Assembly (NCBI RefSeq): GCF_905163445.1
Contig: NC_053205.1
Coordinates: forward strand, 2,232,001-2,296,000
Length of the DNA: 64,000 nt
Direction: 5' to 3'
From: Pararge aegeria
Lineage: Eukaryota; Arthropoda; Insecta; Lepidoptera; Nymphalidae
Position numbers and translations under genes: made by a program. Position 1 is the first letter of the stretch; each line of letters begins with the position of its first letter. A model generated the notes under the pieces. It did not search any database, had not been told where the DNA came from, and saw nothing but the letters and a program-made list of their open reading frames with translations. Positions 37,601 through 46,235 of this stretch are shown piece after piece.

Positions 37601-40600
37601 ATGTTTTAACTTTTTATATTATACCACGTAAAGTTTTGAAACTATCTCATTTGCTCATTAATGCTTCTCATTATTTTTAATTAGAGATTAAATAAATAAA
37701 TAAACATGAAAATTAAAAAAAAAAAAAAATTAGAGATCGCTTCCTTAAAATTCATACATGATTCATCTTAATAAACATTTCAATACATTGAATAAAACAT
37801 CGTCAAACACATTAAATCATTTTCATTGACGTCCAAAAGGCAGTATTTTAAGTTCGAATAAAGTAATTTATTAATCACTGTAATCAAAATTTTTTTTTTA
37901 TGTAATCATATCGTACATGAATCTGTATACTGTTTAAAATAAACTTGTCTATTCTTACAACGTAAAATATGAAAGGGAACGTATTTTATTAATAGTAGAA
38001 AGTTTAGTATCAAATCCCGTCCGGGGAAGTGCGTGTTCTGGTGTGATGGGCGTGGTGTAATAATAAATAAATAAATATACTACGACAATACACACATCGC
38101 CATCTAGCCCCAAAGTAAGCGTAGTTTTTGTTACGGGTGCTAAGGTGACTGAATGTTATTTTTTTTTTCATGAATAATATACAAAGATAAGGCCTATACT
38201 TCTGTCTGTGTTTTTTTTTTATTCTTCTTCTGTATTTTTATTTGTGTGCAAATAAAGAGTATAAATAAAATAAATAGATACTTTATATATACATATAAAC
38301 ACCCAGCATTGAAAAACATTCCTGCTGCACACAAACATTTCCAGTTATGGGAATCGCACCCACGGCCTTGGACTCAGAAGGCAGGGTCGCTGCCCACTGC
38401 GCCAATCGGCCGTCAAGTAATGATAGGTAGATGGCGCTTAACACCTATTCCTAAGGTTGGTTTGCACAAAGCGGCACTTTTCAAGACGTATTCCTTGCAC
38501 GCCCTGCAAAGTTTTGCTAGGTGATGGTATACCCACTTACTAAAAAGCGAATCTAATTGATTTTAAGTTAAACTTGGTCGAAATTGTGAAACAGTACCTA
38601 ACAATGTTCGCCCTGTACTTCGAGAACTTGGCTATGACACTCTATCCTGTGTCTTAATTAAGTTTACAGATTTATGTATTTAATATTAATATTCTTATAT
38701 CTTTAAACGAGCAATTCTTGTATATATAAATGGAATCTCGGAATCGGCTCCAACGATTTTCCTGAAATTTAATATACAGGGGGCTTCGGGGGCGATAAAT
38801 CGATCTAGCTATGATTCATTTATATTGGAATCTCGGAATCATTTATATTGGACATACGACTATTTTTTAAGTCTACTCATACGCGGACGAAGTCGCGCAG
38901 GTCCGCTGGTACAATGCCGTAAATACTCCGTTATTTGTAATGACTACGTGTCAAAGTCAAAAGTCAAAGTCAAAAATATCTTTATTCAAGTAGGCCCGGC
39001 CCACAGGTGGCACTTTTGATGCGTACATAAGAATTACACGGTAGTGAGATGCGATGCGACGTGTTTGCGGCGCTTGCGTTTGAGACTCTGGGCCCATGGT
39101 CTTCGGACACGGAAAATTTAATTAACATCGTGTCCCAAAAATTGGTCCTTACGTCTGGCGACCCAAGAGCTGGCGCTTATTTAGCCCAACGGCCAAGTCT
39201 AGCAATTCAAAGGGGCAATAGCGCCAGCATTTTGGATACCATTCCCGTAAGTGAACAGTTAGACGGCTTATATTTATTGTAAATATTAATTTTAGTTTGT
39301 AATTATTATTTCCCTACAAAATAAGTAAAAATAAAAATTTTAATTAACCAAAAAAAAAAAAAAATTTAATATAATCGAATTTGCCTTAAAGCAGTTTCAT
39401 GTTAAAATCTTGGAACACCTGTAATTAGCTTTTATCTAATTTATATTTAAAAAAAAAATACAGCTGTTGGCTTGCATTAAAAGTAAAATGTGTTCAAAAT
39501 TCATTTATTTCAAGTAGGCCTAATATAAGCACTTTTGAAGCGTCAAGTCTGTCTGTGTGTAGTGACTCTACCACCGATTCGGAAGGCAGATTCTACTGAG
39601 AAGAAGCCGGCAAGAAACTCGGCAGTTGCTCTTTTCCAACATTAAAAATTTACATTTTACATTTTAACATTCATTTTTCTATCTTGTGAGTATGGAGGGT
39701 AGAGGTATGGAGAGTTATCTTATATGGGAGAAAAGTTGAAAAAGTGTCCAGTGTATGCGCTAAATAACAGTTCAAAAATCCTCCACAATGGCGCTAGTGG
39801 ATGCACAGGGTATGGTATGAATGTAGCAATCGTAGATGAATTGAAGTATGCCGAGTTAAAAAATTTAATGTCATTATCGACTAAAGTAGTTAATTATTGA
39901 GAATTTCAACAACTTACGTTGTACAAAATATTGTGGTAAATATAACCTTACTTCCTTATATCTCCATACTTCCTTGTTTATTTTTCAAGCCTACTCTAAC
40001 AATATTTATATTTGGCGCTTCTTTTAAGAGTTACCCTGATACAAATGTGGCGCCATCCTAATTTAATACATTTTGACGACTCTTTTTCATATACACAGAT
40101 GACTCTCCTTACCTCTACCCTCCATACTTGTGAGAGATGAAAGCGGAGCCGGATGCTTCCAAGCAACCTTGTCATTAAGAAACTGATCAATTGTATAATA
40201 ACCTCGCTGTAATAAATGTGTTTTAACACATTCTATAAACTTATGAATTGGTGGGTCCAAAATTACCTTAGGAATCATATTATAAAAGCGTATACTCAAT
40301 CGTAATAAAGTAAAGCACCTTGCACCTTCCATAAGCTTTCTGCACAAGCGAAATGCAAGCAAGTATTATCAGTTACACCGACACTGGGATTAGTGTAGCA
40401 CCGGATAGGTTATTTTTAGTGCCTAAGCTTAGTTAGGTAGGTAGAACTAATTTTAATATAGTTTAAGATTATATTAAGATAACTCGATAACGTTACACCT
40501 TAACGATAGTAGCGATTATTTAAGATGGTATCATTTAATTGCCAAATAGTAATAATTATATGTAAGGCATAATATTCGCTACAACTTTTCAAATTTTAAC

Positions 40601-43600
40601 TAATTTATAAGTAACTGTTAGTTCAGAGGGATTAGAAAATCTTAATAAGACAAATAAAAAAATCGATATTAGAAATACCCTGCAGTTAAGGCAAGCGGAG
40701 TGATGGTATCTATCACTACTGAAACCAGGTACATTTTAATAATAAATAAATAATAATTATGTCACCCTCCGGTCTATAATCTATCTATGTTGATATATAG
40801 TAAATCAACTATACGGCCATGACGCTTGCGATTAGCCGCTTAAACTTTACTTGCGCGCCGGTACTCTCAAAGAGTATACATATAAGTTGACTTACTACAT
40901 ATTCATTATACATAGGTTAAAAAACCCTCTAAATCCGTTTCTCTATCAAAACGAATTCTTAAACACACGTTTGTATTTATAATATTGGTAAGGATAAAGT
41001 AATAAACAACTACCCTACATTAGTTGTACAATCGTTGTCAACAGTTGCGGCTGGGTGGGGACGATAGTGGCGCCATGCGCCTGCGCACTCATCGGCTCGC
41101 TCCGACTTGCTCTCGCAGTGCTCCTTCTCTCTCTAGCGCTCGTATTCTATAGGCGCTACAGGAGAAAACATTGATGCCTACATTTATTTTAAATATAGGT
41201 TTAATTAATGAAAATAAATAAAAAAATAACATTTATTTTATTAACTCTTCTCTTGATCTGACCAATAAAATATTATTATTAGAATATTAGCATTAGTTGC
41301 TAGTTTTATTGAAGCCTTGGCGTAGCTAGTTTTTGATTTCCTCCATATTTTTAAGCATTTAGGTTCTACAAAATTAACTAATGTTGATTTTTGTTTAATT
41401 ATTTCCATTATGCTTTTACTTACTAGTTCTAGTTTATTTATCGTTATAGATGATTTTGCGTAATTTACAAGAAAAGTTTCACTAGTGTATCTTAATGTGC
41501 ACCCGTCTGGTGGGAGGCTTTGGCTCGTCACCACCCGACTGACACAGACTAGCAACCGATTTGCGTTTCGGTACGATGTCGCGTTGAAAACGAATAGGTT
41601 TGATTTTAATAGATGTCATACCACTAATAGTTTAGCCCGCTACAATCTTAGACTGAATCATCACTGACCACAAAGCCAAATTGCAGTCAGGGGCTAACAT
41701 GTAGTTTACTTAAAAAAAAACTACTGTGAATTTAATAAAAATCTTGTGCTTGGTTTTCTTTTCTGTAAAATTAACAAAATATCATAACTCTTTATCTATT
41801 AAGTGTACTCCTATTTTGAATTTGCTTAGCTACGCCAATAAAATAAAGTGCTTCTACCGGAATGTAAAAAAGTAACTGGATACTTAAATATGACTATCTA
41901 TTCGAATTTGAATACTGCCAATTTGGACTGACGTTTATTGTATTTATTCAAAATAGTTTAAGTATCGTATTTTTTTTATTTACCATTTTCAATAGTAGAT
42001 ACTTACTCGTACTTGCTGTAAAAATAAATCATTTTTCATTAAATTCATTGTGTTGCAAGTTGTCATATCTGTTTATTATAATAATTGTACCCAAAGTTAA
42101 AATGCAGCTTAATTTAAGATGTATTTTTGTATATGCTATTATTATTATTTTAATATGCTCTAAAAATGTTGAAATTTGCTTAATATTTTTTTCATTAAAA
42201 TGGCTCAAAACTTAACGCTTGCCATTCTTAATTTTTAAGGACGTTTATTATTTTTTATTTTTAATAAACTGTTATTTGCTATAAATATGTTGATTTATTG
42301 TACCGATCTTACTGAAACAATGCTCATTTTTTGTTGTTTTAAAATCTTTTATAAAAAATCAATATTCATAACTTAAGAATTTAGTAAAAATAAAAATCGA
42401 TCCATTTTTGTATTATAATTTTACAACATCGCCTATATAAGCCATTGATTAATAAGAATGCGCGCTTTGCGTTATTCCGAATAAAGATAATATATTGTTT
42501 CGAAATGCCAATGTTAGTAATTAGTAATCATCGTAAATAAATAAAATTCTTAAATTATGTAAAAATTTATTTAACTAAAGTACGTAATTAATTTAAGTAA
42601 AGTAAAATACTATCAGAGTTCAGTACAATAGTTCTGAAATTGGTTCAAACTATTTTTACGTCATGAAGCGGTTCATGAATCTTTTAATAAAGGTAAAAAT
42701 ATATAATTATTAATTTGACAACATATATTAAAGTAAATTTAAAAGTTAACGTATTTTTTTAAAACTGATTTCAAACTGACATATTTTACCGCCATTACAC
42801 AAAATCAGGCAAAGAACCTCAACTATACAGCCTTAATACCTCCCTGCCGGTTTTCCCCTGACACTAACTATTTAAATAGAGAAGCACTGGCGAGAGAGAA
42901 AGAGCTCCGCGAGAAGAGATCAGAAGATGCGACCAAGATCAAACAGCTGGGGCGAGCTAACCAAGAGCAAGTGGAGCATTTGACTAGAAAATGTGCTTGC
43001 TTGAGGAAACTGTAAGTATTTCTACCACTGACCTCTTTTTTTACCGCTTGTCACTTTGTTCATGTCTGCAACAAAATACAAAGAGGATGTAATCACTACG
43101 TTCTAAGACACGGAACTTCATACATAACTTTTTAATCACGATCTAGTGCTTTTTTAGCCCATACAAATTTAAAATCTAGAAAACAACCTAAGAAAATTAA
43201 ATGTAACCGTTGACGTAACTAGAGTTGTTAGTTAGTCGATAAATATTGCGATATCGATGTAGATAAATGTAATAAAATCAAAATGGCGGTCAGACCAAAT
43301 TTTATTTATTTATTTTATTATTGAAACGAAATATACTAACTGCAACTGGTTTACAATTGATTGACGGATTGTCGCCATTTTGGCGCTAAAAGTGAAAGTT
43401 TAAGAAATTAAAATTAGAATTATTAAAAACTCTTAGTTCTTGAGACTCGTAAGTCACATTTGGCTCTTCAAAAAGTGATATCATTTAAACTGTCATTCCT
43501 GGACATCTCAAGCCAATGATAATCATAAGGGTCAGTGATTTCTAACGTTTCAGCTTAAGATATCCTAGAGCCTAGCAATAGATTTCATACTCGAACGTAT

Positions 43601-46165
43601 ACCACTCGTTCCGGTCTTCGCAAAAATTATTATCTCTCTAACCTTATTATCTCCTGGTACTTATGGCCTTTTAATCACCATGTGATTTTTTATCCTGGTG
43701 GTATATATGTTTGTAACAGGGGAGCCTGTTTACAAACTATTGATATTCCTCAAAACCCGGTCAACGCCACGCGTGCTGAGGTTAATCAAATCGTTATATT
43801 TTTATTCTATAGATTTTAGAACTGCTGATTTGGGTCGAGCGTACCAGGGCTCCATAATATAGAGTGGTCAGCAAAACATTATGGGATTGTGTTTTCAGGG
43901 AAAGTGTTAACATTCCTTATTTCATAGCTTCGACGATATGCGTGCTCGTCTTGCTGCTCGCGAGCGTGACTTCGAGCAAGAAGCTCGCGCACGAGACAAG
44001 GAACTGCATCAGCTCCGAGCAGAAGTCGCCAGGCTGACCAAGATACTCGTTGAGCAGAGGTAAACTTCTCCTTCAAACTCATCATCATCCTCAGCTTTAA
44101 AGCGTCTCTGCTACACAGGAACCCTCACTCCTCGTCATGTTAAACAGCCGATGGACGACCACTGCTGGACATGTGTTTTTGTAGATATTTCCATAGAGAG
44201 ACTTTGGCGATTATGTCCAGCAGATCCCTGCGATTTTTAGCTATACTAAATATTTATACTAGCTTCTGCCCGCGACTGCGTGAATCAGAATTGGGTATGT
44301 TGGTAACAGCAGGCAAACCTGTCCACAAATTATTGATATTCCTCAAAACCTGATCAACGTCACTCATGTTGATTTGAATCAAATTGTTCATTCTAAATTT
44401 GTTCTAAAAAAGACTTGGCGTTTTTTTTTTATTCCTCTACAAGTTAGCCCTTGACTGCAATCTCACTGGTGTTAAGTATGATGCAGTCTATGGTAGCGGG
44501 CTAACCTGTTAGGGAATATAGTAGTCATACCCCATATCGGTTTCTACGCGACATCGCACCGGAACAATAAATCGCTGGTAACTAGCCACCGCCAAGAACA
44601 GAGAAAATTCTGAAATTATAAATTCCCAAACCTCCTGCTGCCCGGGAGGTCGTCACGCGTGGAACTGTATAAGAGGTATTTTTAGTATTGAGTGGGGTTC
44701 CCGTCCAGTAGTTGGACATTTTAAACTCAGGATGATGTTACGTCTCACACGCGTTGTCTCTAGCTTTATAACACTCAGCTATGTAGTTTATCTTTGTCGT
44801 AGCTCCCCAAAGCTCGGCGCAAGGACGCGGGCGGACGGCTGCGAGACGTCTTCCAAAGCGGAGTCTTTTTTCTGCAAGGTCGCGCCTCAAGCGTGTGAGA
44901 CGCAACCTAACGAGCCGCGCCGAAAAGGTATAAATAAATAAAAATACTTTGACAAAACACACGTCGCCATCTAGCCCCAAAGTAAGCGTAGCTTGTGTTA
45001 AATCGCTTAGTGGCCCGTATTTGTTTGTAAGGTGGTAACTAGCCACGGGCGGAGTCTTTCGATATTACACATATTTTAGTAGAGGAAATCAAAATATATA
45101 TGTGGTACAATTATATAGTAGTTGGTAGTTTTTATTTTGTTTTTGTACGGTGGTAGCATTAAATTGTCAGACGTGATTGTCAAATATAATAAAATATGTA
45201 CGCCGTGTTTTGTTTTTGTTAGCATCAAGAAATATAAAAAAGTGAATGTTTCGCCCCAATTCTTTAAAATATCCCACAAAATATATGGGTTGTGTGAATT
45301 ATTTAACATACTTCATAGAAACATTACCTGCAAAAGTAATAAAAAACCTTTAATTAGATTTTTGACGGCTAAACTAACTCTAATAGGTAACGACTCGATT
45401 TTTCCGATTTATCTGTAGCCTTAGTACAAGATTGCAATCGAGTCGTTTTCAAGAATTAAACTCTGTATCGTCAAAGTAAAATGGATCCAATGTCACTGGT
45501 TTTAGAGATGCAAATCCAGTACTTCTGATTTTGATTTTAGTTTTACAAACGTTATGTCAAAAGCCGTAGCTAAAGAATTGTAGACAACTTTGAGCTATAA
45601 GTAAAAGCAAATAAGATCCATTTTACAACGTCGCTCAAGTATTCCATACTCAAAGCAAATCTGTACTAAGGCTACAGAACTGTGTGTGTGTGTGGATTCG
45701 AAATGTTAGTAGCTGTGAACCTTACGGGTTTCAACAGCGTCACCGGTGGGTCGGGGCGAGCGCGTAGCGTCGCCTGATGAAGGGTTTTGAGCCCTAGGGC
45801 TCGAGGAAAATCGGGGTGACGTCTACCTAGGGGCGTCTCCTGCGAGACTCGGACCTCGGCTTAGGCGGACGTCGGAATTTGGTGGACTGATCGGACGGTG
45901 TCGGAATTTGGTGGACTGATCGGACGGTGGAGCTACAGAACTGTTCTTAATTCTTCTTATATGTACAGGCGGAACTCTCCGAACGCCAGAGCCGTTCAGA
46001 AAGCGTCTAACACTACCCGATCTACAACCGCTTCCGCCGGAAGCGCGCCGCAACAACACAGTGTATGAAAATGGCCGCCCGCGCGCCAAAAGCGTCGACC
46101 TACCTGCAGTGCAAGTACCCGTGCGCATCAGACAACTTGAGATGAAGAATAATACTAGAACATAA
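13675..46165 (+). CDS. Long coiled-coil protein, 14 terminal exons (5' partial)
   Basis: Exons: 13675-13826, 20164-20298, 21122-21264, 21857-22018, 22746-22982, 23725-23934, 33502-33679, 34320-34484, 34850-34975, 35744-35846, 42880-43011, 43928-44059, 44803-44927, 45969-46165. Lengths add up to 1 nt plus 732 codons including TAA, and every junction agrees in phase. All introns are GT-AG. Residues 1 to about 624 are almost wholly charged heptad-like coiled coil rich in E, K, R, A, L and Q (for example EAVRQLRSELEDAISRRAEL in exon 3). The tail from exon 13 on is not coiled: serine/cysteine rich, then proline/arginine rich with the motif RPRAKSVDLP. No enzyme motif, signal peptide or membrane segment is visible. 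I do not recognise the family; a structural, centrosomal or cytoskeletal role would fit the composition but is inference. No start codon exon was found in 1-13674, so the 5' end is probably upstream of the window. Confidence 0.85.
14028..14282 (+). repeat. SINE family A
   Basis: Head GGCCGATTGGCGCAGTGGGC and complete body; lies in intron 1 of the coiled-coil gene, same orientation as the gene. Confidence 0.85.
14480..14610 (-). repeat. SINE family B, head part
   Basis: TGCCGGGATTCGAACTCGAC then CCTAACCACTAGGCTATCAC. Confidence 0.7.
15225..15400 (+). repeat. SINE family B, 3' part
   Basis: GCATGCCTGAGAGTTCTCG.. GCGTGGTGGACTATGGCATA, ending in GATGATGACGATGATG. Confidence 0.7.
15420..16120. 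repeat. 206-bp tandem repeat, about 3.3 units
   Basis: CTTAGTTAGGACGTGAATAA recurs at 15559 (variant), 15765 and 15971, exactly 206 nt apart. The second and third units are almost identical, the outer parts diverged, which fits a recent duplication inside an older repeat. Confidence 0.9.
16140..16530. mobile_element. Inverted pair of Helitron-like 3' ends
   Basis: 16145-16225 (CTGTTGCCCGCGACTTCGTC..) and 16440-16530 (..CGCAGACGAAGTTGCGGGCA) are reverse complements over about 80 nt around a 215-nt spacer. Confidence 0.55.
16590..16940 (+). pseudogene. Non-LTR element C-terminal fragment, 1.4 copies
   Basis: Reads LVLTSGDPRAGA-like peptides, LAIQRGNSAS and VSEQLDGLY in broken frame, then the first third again at 16850-16940. 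Clean version at 39050-39290. Confidence 0.6.
17600..17665. repeat. Short hairpin
   Basis: GCGACGTTGCATG and CATGCAACGTCGC flank a loop of about 23 nt. Confidence 0.6.
17975..18300. mobile_element. Palindromic MITE pair (GGATGCTCCGG family)
   Basis: ATACTCCACAACAAACAGAT.. at the left and ..GTTTGGTGTGGAGTATAAGG at the right are inverted copies of the 13128-13431 element around a GA-rich spacer. Confidence 0.65.
18560..19125 (+). pseudogene. LINE 3' end
   Basis: LQKRAVRSIPKLKLRESLRE-like coding trace (near 18575-18640) followed by the tail shared with 12771 and 60200. Confidence 0.65.
19325..19405 (-). repeat. SINE family B fragment
   Basis: TGTGCTGGGATTCTAACTCG with CGCACATAACTTTGAAACG. Confidence 0.6.
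19510..20112. repeat. Duplicated segment with GGCGCGTAAC motif repeats
   Basis: 19530-19640 and 19870-19985 match (TTTACATTCACTGATATT, CCACGTGTTGAATGTATTAG), offset about 345 nt. Each is followed by irregular copies of GATGGCGCGTAACAGAAAAA. It ends about 50 nt before exon 2 of the coiled-coil gene. Confidence 0.75.
20400..20590 (+). mobile_element. LINE 3' tail
   Basis: TGAGTTTCTTGCCGGTTTTT, CTTCCGAACCGGCGGTAGAG and CTTATAAACTAGGCCTCATT, as at 780-890. Confidence 0.6.
22203..22345. mobile_element. Hairpin MITE
   Basis: Arms of about 48 nt: GACAGGCGTAAATCTTACAA, TCACTGCTGTCAAAC and the near-perfect reverse complement ending CCTGACGCGAG. Loop of about 40 nt. Confidence 0.75.
22470..22723 (-). 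repeat. SINE family A
   Basis: Minus copy; head GGCCGATTGGCGCAGTGGGC ends 23 nt before exon 5 of the coiled-coil gene. Confidence 0.85.
24184..24240 (+). pseudogene. Decayed copy of the 3' end of exon 6 with its donor
   Basis: About 50 nt match the end of exon 6 (23881-23934), including AGGGAACTTACTACCAG and a GTGAGT donor with GT at 24233. The copy lies about 300 nt downstream and carries indels and an in-frame TAA. No clear acceptor precedes it, so it looks like a partial tandem duplicate and not a used exon. A second, shorter similarity (GACAGCAAG..GCAGGGAACT) lies near 23980-24010. Confidence 0.6.
24425..24527. repeat. 17-bp minisatellite, left fragment
   Basis: Units close to TACATTATATACTTAAG. 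This is the left part of the array that continues at 32564 beyond the LINE. Confidence 0.8.
24625..25268 (-). pseudogene. LINE RNase H end and C-terminal zinc-knuckle-like region
   Basis: Continues the LINE beyond the insertion: VLKALGRKD, then WVPGHKGNRGNEKADELA of RNase H, then CPECGEMETSFHFIAECPMY, the cysteine/histidine motif seen at the end of many EN-RT LINEs. Stop at 24625. Open for more than 200 codons. Confidence 0.85.
25433..26256. mobile_element. 824-bp MITE nested in the Harbinger element
   Basis: Inverted ends TAGTCGTAAAAAT.TAATAGG, continuing CCCGTTTTGACATTTGT, about 38 bp with one mismatch, flanked by TA on each side (25431-25432 and 26257-26258). Removal restores GCTAGTCTGCTGCACAATG, matching the subterminal repeats of the host element. 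TA duplication fits a Tc1/mariner-like origin. No transposase is seen inside. Confidence 0.8.
26490..27800 (+). pseudogene. Harbinger transposase remnant
   Basis: Fragments in order: an Arg-rich N-terminal piece (KRSRRRRARSLLRNN); LRHSQTT ending at a GTAAG donor; after a TTGCAG acceptor, LLVALAFYASGS; then DGTHVAIIRPN..YYNTK..HSL (26990-27080), the first DDE-region block of HARBI1 proteins; CNTVERCKSILEECFR (about 27465-27515); and KIADACC-HNIKA (27707-27750). Stops and shifts between blocks show it is dead. A hairpin of about 25-nt arms (27634-27659 with 27671-27696) interrupts it. Confidence 0.8.
29296..31733 (-). pseudogene. LINE reverse transcriptase and start of RNase H
   Basis: A single open frame of about 800 codons. 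It contains FIPKPAKRT, the GFPQGG turn, the catalytic AYSDDG box (YSDD variant of F/YADD), the KYLGVILD thumb motif, and CYTDGSRR at the start of RNase H. Near 29310-29330 a one-base change shifts the frame: YSDSQA, expected next in RNase H, is present in another frame (TAC AGT GAC AGT CAA GCT). The coding sequence is then cut by the Harbinger element at 29285. The long plus-strand open frame at 29507-30301 is a shadow of this one. Confidence 0.85.
31734..32310 (-). pseudogene. LINE endonuclease domain
   Basis: The reading starts with LRVLQLNLHHC and holds the family's usual motifs: LLQEPYV with the catalytic Glu, SAYIPSE, and CDANSHH with the D-x-N pair. A one-base frameshift near 31725-31745 separates it from the continuing SLDITLA and SDHRR motifs, which lie in the reverse transcriptase frame. 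Apart from this shift the frame is open, so the copy is fairly young. Confidence 0.8.
32564..33256. repeat. 17-bp minisatellite, main array (about 40 units)
   Basis: Degenerate tandem units of TACATTATATACTTAAG, with variants TTTAC and TTAAAT. Flanking sequences at 24365-24424 and 33257-33430 look like the two halves of one dispersed lepidopteran-type repeat ('GGTGGTAAGTGG..CGCCTATAAA' and 'CCTGCAACGTCCTGTGTCC'), so the array probably expanded inside that repeat. Confidence 0.85.
33905..34150 (-). repeat. SINE family B
   Basis: CATCATTAGCGGCCCCCTAC, TTATGAAAACCTCTCAGGCA and CATAACTCCGTAAAGTTAG; decayed head. Intron 7. Confidence 0.65.
34971..35000 (+). other. Native and MITE-borne 5' splice sites after exon 9
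   Basis: The phase-correct donor is GCAG|GTTGGA with GT at 34976-34977. It is weak at +3 and +4. The hAT-like MITE that begins at 34985 carries TAGAG|GTAAGG, GT at 34999-35000, which fits the donor consensus far better. Using it would add 23 nt and place exon 10 in a frame that reads AAC TGA at once, so that isoform would end prematurely. Confidence 0.6.
34985..35391. mobile_element. hAT-like MITE, copy 1
   Basis: Terminal inverted repeats starting TATGGAGGGTAGAGGTAAGG. Perfect 8-bp flanking duplications TTGGAAAC at 34977-34984 and 35392-35399, the hallmark length of hAT elements. 407 bp, no coding capacity. It begins 9 nt into intron 9 of the coiled-coil gene. Confidence 0.85.
36050..36565. 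repeat. Dispersed repeats including SINE family B (minus)
   Basis: 36055-36250 shares AATAGTCCACTACTGGAG and GTAGTAGTAGCACAGAAGAT with 16940-17090 and 57835-57990. 36305-36555 is a decayed family B copy. A (CA)n run lies at 36032-36050. Confidence 0.55.
36566..38055. other. AT-rich intron 10 sequence, nothing recognised
   Basis: Long A/T runs, no coding trace or clear repeat ends on either strand. Confidence 0.5.
38056..38418 (-). repeat. SINE family A with internal insertion
   Basis: Tail and head are typical, but about 105 nt near 38185-38290 (GATAAGGCCTATACTTCTGT..AATAAAGAGTAT) separates them. This inner text resembles 10620-10710. Confidence 0.75.
38690..38905 (+). mobile_element. Helitron-like or RTE-derived tail
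   Basis: TATATATAAATGGAATCTCG duplicated at 38725 and 38822, then ACGCGGACGAAGTCGCGC. Confidence 0.45.
39050..39290 (+). pseudogene. Non-LTR element C-terminal fragment
   Basis: Open frame: FETLGPWSSDTENLINIVSQ, then LTSGDPRAGAYLAQRPSLAI and QRGNSASILDTIPVSEQLDG, then stop. I know this tail from many animal retrotransposon proteins but cannot name the clade. Near-identical to 16600-16812. Confidence 0.7.
39490..40400 (-). pseudogene. CR1/Zenon-like LINE 3' end split by hAT-like MITE
   Basis: Minus strand: LAFRLCRKLMEGA, SIRFYNMIPKVIL, KFIECVKTHLLQRGYYTIDQ and FLNDKVAWKH (40362-40140), then the MITE at 40126-39691, then the 3' UTR (39690-39490). Confidence 0.8.
39691..40126. mobile_element. 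hAT-like MITE, copy 2
   Basis: 436 bp with the same inverted ends, and perfect 8-bp duplications CTTGTGAG at 39683-39690 and 40127-40134. It splits a LINE 3' tail on the minus strand in intron 10. Confidence 0.85.
40401..41490. other. Intron 10 sequence, nothing coding seen
   Basis: AT-rich except 41045-41160, a CG-containing patch (GGCGCCATGCGCCTGCGCAC, GCTCGTATTCTATAGGCGCT). No exon or promoter can be supported there. Confidence 0.45.
41500..41715 (+). repeat. SINE family C, 3' part
   Basis: GGCTCGTCACCACCCGACTG, TTTCGGTACGATGTCGCGTT and TTTAGCCCGCTACAATCTTA. Confidence 0.65.
41716..42879. other. AT-rich intron 10 sequence before exon 11
   Basis: No coding trace or repeat ends recognised. 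Confidence 0.45.
43600..43850. repeat. Dispersed repeat, paired with 44285-44410
   Basis: ACAAACTATTGATATTCCTC and AAAACCCGGTCAACGCCACG recur 600 nt downstream on the other side of exon 12. Confidence 0.55.
44425..44645 (-). repeat. SINE family C
   Basis: TAGCGGGCTAACCTGTTAGG, TACGCGACATCGCACCGGAA and CTGGTAACTAGCCACCGCC. Confidence 0.65.
44803..44927 (+). CDS. Exon 13 of the coiled-coil gene (frame-deciding)
   Basis: A 125-nt exon between a TTTGTCGTAG acceptor and an AAAAG|GTATAA donor. It starts by completing a phase 2 codon and ends in phase 1, so it joins exon 12 to the long open frame of exon 14. It encodes a serine/cysteine-containing, non-coiled stretch beginning SSPKLGARTR and ending NEPRRK. 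Without it exon 14 is read in another frame that stops after about 32 codons. The donor is abutted at once by the AT-rich tail of a reverse-oriented SINE. Confidence 0.7.
44928..45000 (-). repeat. SINE family A tail at the exon 13 donor
   Basis: GTATAAATAAATAAAAATAC leads into CGTCGCCATCTAGCCCCAAA. The AT tail starts at or within 3 nt of the GT donor; the head is missing. Confidence 0.75.
45411..45676. mobile_element. 266-bp MITE
   Basis: Perfect 16-bp inverted ends CTGTAGCCTTAGTACA at 45411-45426 and 45661-45676. No target duplication is evident, no coding. Confidence 0.65.
45872..45929. repeat. Exact 29-bp tandem duplication
   Basis: TCGGAATTTGGTGGACTGAT plus CGGACGGTG, twice in a row (45872-45900, 45901-45929), 40 nt before exon 14. 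Confidence 0.9.
45969..46165 (+). CDS. Terminal exon 14 of the coiled-coil gene
   Basis: Begins after ATATGTACAG and ends at TAA 46163-46165. Read after exon 13 it gives 65 residues including GTLRTPEPF, NNTVYENG and RPRAKSVDLP, ending KNNTRT. Overlapping AATAAA signals follow at 46186 and 46190. A second frame is open to TGA at 46066-46068 and would be used if exon 13 were skipped. Confidence 0.75.
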
Positions 46166-46185
46166 TTTCACCTACCCTACACAAA

Positions 46186-46195
46186 AATAAATAAA
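46186..46195 (+). terminator. Polyadenylation signals of the coiled-coil gene
   Basis: Two overlapping AATAAA hexamers (46186-46191 and 46190-46195), 21-25 nt after the stop codon. They are the first such signals downstream. The 3' end itself was not observed. Confidence 0.5.
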
Positions 46196-46235
46196 ATATA
46201 AAAAAAATTGAGGCGTAATTTTACTTGTAAATATA

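Noticed and set aside
41045..41160. CpG-rich promoter or hidden exon
   Set aside because: Only a short GC-richer patch; no start codon context, open frame or splice sites in the needed phase.
45823..46128. Minus-strand open frame over exon 14
   Set aside because: Antisense of exon 14 and the 29-bp duplication; exon 14 on the plus strand explains it.
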